14,900 nucleotides of DNA from Thermoplasmata archaeon (GTDB lineage Archaea > Thermoplasmatota > Thermoplasmata > Thermoplasmatales > Thermoplasmataceae): positions 1-14,900 of the forward strand of contig JAJZZZ010000022.1 in NCBI GenBank assembly GCA_021797265.1. Reading direction: 5' to 3'. Position numbers and translations under genes: made by a program. Every line of letters begins with the position of its first letter. The stretch's first letter is position 1. Under the pieces are notes generated by a model. The model had not been told where the DNA came from, ran no database searches, and saw nothing but the letters and a program-made list of their open reading frames with translations. Positions 13,809 through 14,900 of this stretch are shown piece by piece.

Positions 13809-14739
13809 GGAGACAGTAAAGCCTCCGTCATTGAAGCCCGGTGATGAGATAAGGATAATAGCCCCGGCCAGTGCGCCGGATATGAGGGCACTGTCGAGGA
13901 GTGTAACCAGGCTGACAAAGCTTGGCTACCGTATATCACTTGGGAAGAACATAAGGAAGCTGGTCCAGAGAAATTCACTTGCAGCACCAACTGCAGAAAG
14001 GGCAGCTGAACTTATGGATGCATTCACTGATGATTCCGTAAATGCAATATTCTGCGCAAGAGGAGGTTATGGATCCATACATATACTGCCTATGCTGGAT
14101 TATGATCGGATCAGAGAGAATCCCAAGATATTCGTCGGCTATAGTGATATTACCGCTCTTCACATGGCATTCAACAAACTCTCCGGTCTTGTGACGTTTC
14201 ACGGCCCAATGCCGGCATCAGACCCTGAAGAGTACAGCAAGGCCACATTCAAGAAATACATAGATGTTCTTTCAGGTAGCTCAACAGATCTGACACAGTT
14301 CATTGACAATGTGGTCAAGTATATTTTCAGAGGAAAGGTTGAGGGTAAAACTACTGGCACAAACATCTCGGTATATTCTTCACTTATCGGAACAAATTAT
14401 CTCCCTTCCAGTGCCGGTAAAATATTCTTCATTGAGGATACTGGAATAACGTCAGGAGACCTGGACAGATACTTTTCGGTGATGAAACTTTCAGGAATTC
14501 TTGAAAGTTTTTCGGGATTTGCCTTTGGAGATTTCAAGCAGATCGCCGAAGCAGAAGAGCCCATGCCATATATTGAGGACATAGTGCAGATGTACATCAA
14601 CGAAATGCAGAAACCATCTGTTTATGGCCTTCCTTTCGGGCATAATGTGGATAGCCAGATGCTCATTCCAATGAACAGCCGAATATCTCTTTCCACAGAA
14701 GAACCGTATATTGAGCTAATGGACAACATTGTTGAATGA
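13759..14739 (+). CDS. S66-family serine peptidase (LD-carboxypeptidase / MccF-like)
   Basis: A 326-residue peptidase of family S66, which includes LdcA (murein tetrapeptide recycling) and MccF (cleaves the amide of microcin C7 and similar aminoacyl nucleotides). KPPSLKPGDEIRIIAPASAP (21-40) is the family opening; ARGGYGSIHILPMLDY (100-115) is the conserved loop. The Ser-Glu-His triad is S129 (VGYSDITAL), E226 (IFFIEDTG) and H295 (GLPFGHN). No signal peptide. ATG 13759 overlaps the M20 gene by 50 bases in another frame; ATG 13768 is equally possible, and a TTG just before KPGDEI is conceivable but lacks a ribosome site. A Thermoplasmatales-type cell has no murein, so a wall-recycling role is unlikely; detoxification or turnover of peptide-like amides is more plausible. 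Confidence 0.9.
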   Translation: MSSMYSGNAGENYREIKETVKPPSLKPGDEIRIIAPASAPDMRALSRSVTRLTKLGYRISLGKNIRKLVQRNSLAAPTAERAAELMDAFTDDSVNAIFCARGGYGSIHILPMLDYDRIRENPKIFVGYSDITALHMAFNKLSGLVTFHGPMPASDPEEYSKATFKKYIDVLSGSSTDLTQFIDNVVKYIFRGKVEGKTTGTNISVYSSLIGTNYLPSSAGKIFFIEDTGITSGDLDRYFSVMKLSGILESFSGFAFGDFKQIAEAEEPMPYIEDIVQMYINEMQKPSVYGLPFGHNVDSQMLIPMNSRISLSTEEPYIELMDNIVE

Positions 14740-14741
14740 CT

Positions 14742-14767
14742 CCTCTACGGCAGTGTTAAGCCGGAGG
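14742..14767 (+). other. Bulged stem-loop after the S66 gene
   Basis: CCTC-TA-CGGC, an 8-base loop (AGTGTTAA), then GCCG-GAGG: eight base pairs interrupted by a 2-base bulge, beginning two bases beyond the TGA stop. No T-run follows, so it may be an RNA 3'-end structure protecting the upstream transcript rather than an intrinsic terminator. Confidence 0.4.
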
Positions 14768-14783
14768 TATTCGATGCAGATTA

Positions 14784-14791
14784 TTTATATA
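14784..14791 (+). promoter_or_regulatory. TATA box of the OB-fold gene
   Basis: TTTATATA, one of the best TATA boxes in the window. Transcription would start near 14813, giving a leader of about 28 bases with AAGGAAG (14827-14833) seven bases before ATG 14841, a possible weak ribosome-binding site. This differs from the mostly leaderless genes elsewhere here. Confidence 0.5.
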
Positions 14792-14840
14792 CAGAGTGGA
14801 AATATAGAGCTGTCTTCCATACAGACAAGGAAGTAATAGA

Positions 14841-14900
14841 ATGGACGGAATTACCAAAATTAAGGATTTGAACCCCGAATCCAGAAGAGTAAATGTTTTG
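14841..14900 (+). CDS. RPA/SSB-type OB-fold protein, first 20 codons only
   Basis: An open frame begins at ATG 14841 and runs off the window. Its only 20 residues contain IKDLNPESRRVNVL, which matches the start of archaeal RPA-like single-stranded-DNA-binding OB folds (IKDLxPGxRxVNV). Single-stranded DNA binding in replication and repair would be the role. The call rests on this short block and on the strong TATA box upstream; other OB-fold nucleic-acid proteins share the pattern. Confidence 0.6.
   Translation, partial: MDGITKIKDLNPESRRVNVL

Noticed and set aside
1..14900. Search by eye for tRNA, rRNA, CRISPR array, insertion sequence or att-like repeats
   Set aside because: No GTTCRA-type T-arm in a cloverleaf context, no spaced direct repeats of CRISPR size, and no transposase or integrase motif seen.

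Overview
The window looks like chromosomal DNA of an acidophilic, cell-wall-less archaeon of the Thermoplasmatales type (Thermoplasma / Ferroplasma / Cuniculiplasma relatives); I cannot name a species. Reasons: AT-rich TATA-like boxes repeatedly sit 23-30 bases before start codons with almost no room for a leader, as in leaderless archaeal transcripts; TTG and GTG starts are common; T-rich gene ends occur; and the last 20 codons match the start of an archaeal RPA-type OB-fold protein. Base composition looks even except for a very AT-rich stretch near 4425-4475. I see no insertion sequence, integrase, CRISPR array, tRNA or rRNA.

Region 1 (1-4760) is a patchwork of small, separately transcribed genes, several of them metal or redox proteins: the C-terminal two thirds of a DHA2-type MFS exporter (cut by the window edge), a DUF2203-like protein, a hemerythrin-like HHE diiron protein behind an EamA/DMT transporter, a protein with an almost canonical C2H2 finger (one Cys replaced by Asp) and a Met/Gly-rich tail, a 62-residue Cys/His-rich protein, and a CDGSH iron-sulfur protein. 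Two similar 14-base palindromes bracket the gene-less stretch 1789-2110.

Region 2 (4760-7175) holds what looks like a decayed gene for a secreted, sequon-rich surface protein (4863-5393, one frame with three stops), a 311-residue protein I do not recognise (minus strand), and a divergent helix-turn-helix plus coiled-coil protein.

Region 3 (7227-14739) is a same-strand run of six metabolic genes: a pyruvate-oxidase-type TPP enzyme closely followed by an L-2-hydroxyglutarate-oxidase-like flavoprotein; an MFS transporter; a BtuF-like corrinoid/metal-binding-fold protein without a signal peptide; an AbgB/PM20D2-like M20 peptidase; and an S66 (LD-carboxypeptidase/MccF-like) peptidase whose start overlaps the M20 gene. 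The two flavoenzymes could both feed electrons to the quinone pool, and the last two enzymes look like a pair for breaking down or detoxifying peptide-like amides, since an archaeon of this kind has no peptidoglycan. The window closes with the first codons of the OB-fold protein behind a strong TATA box.
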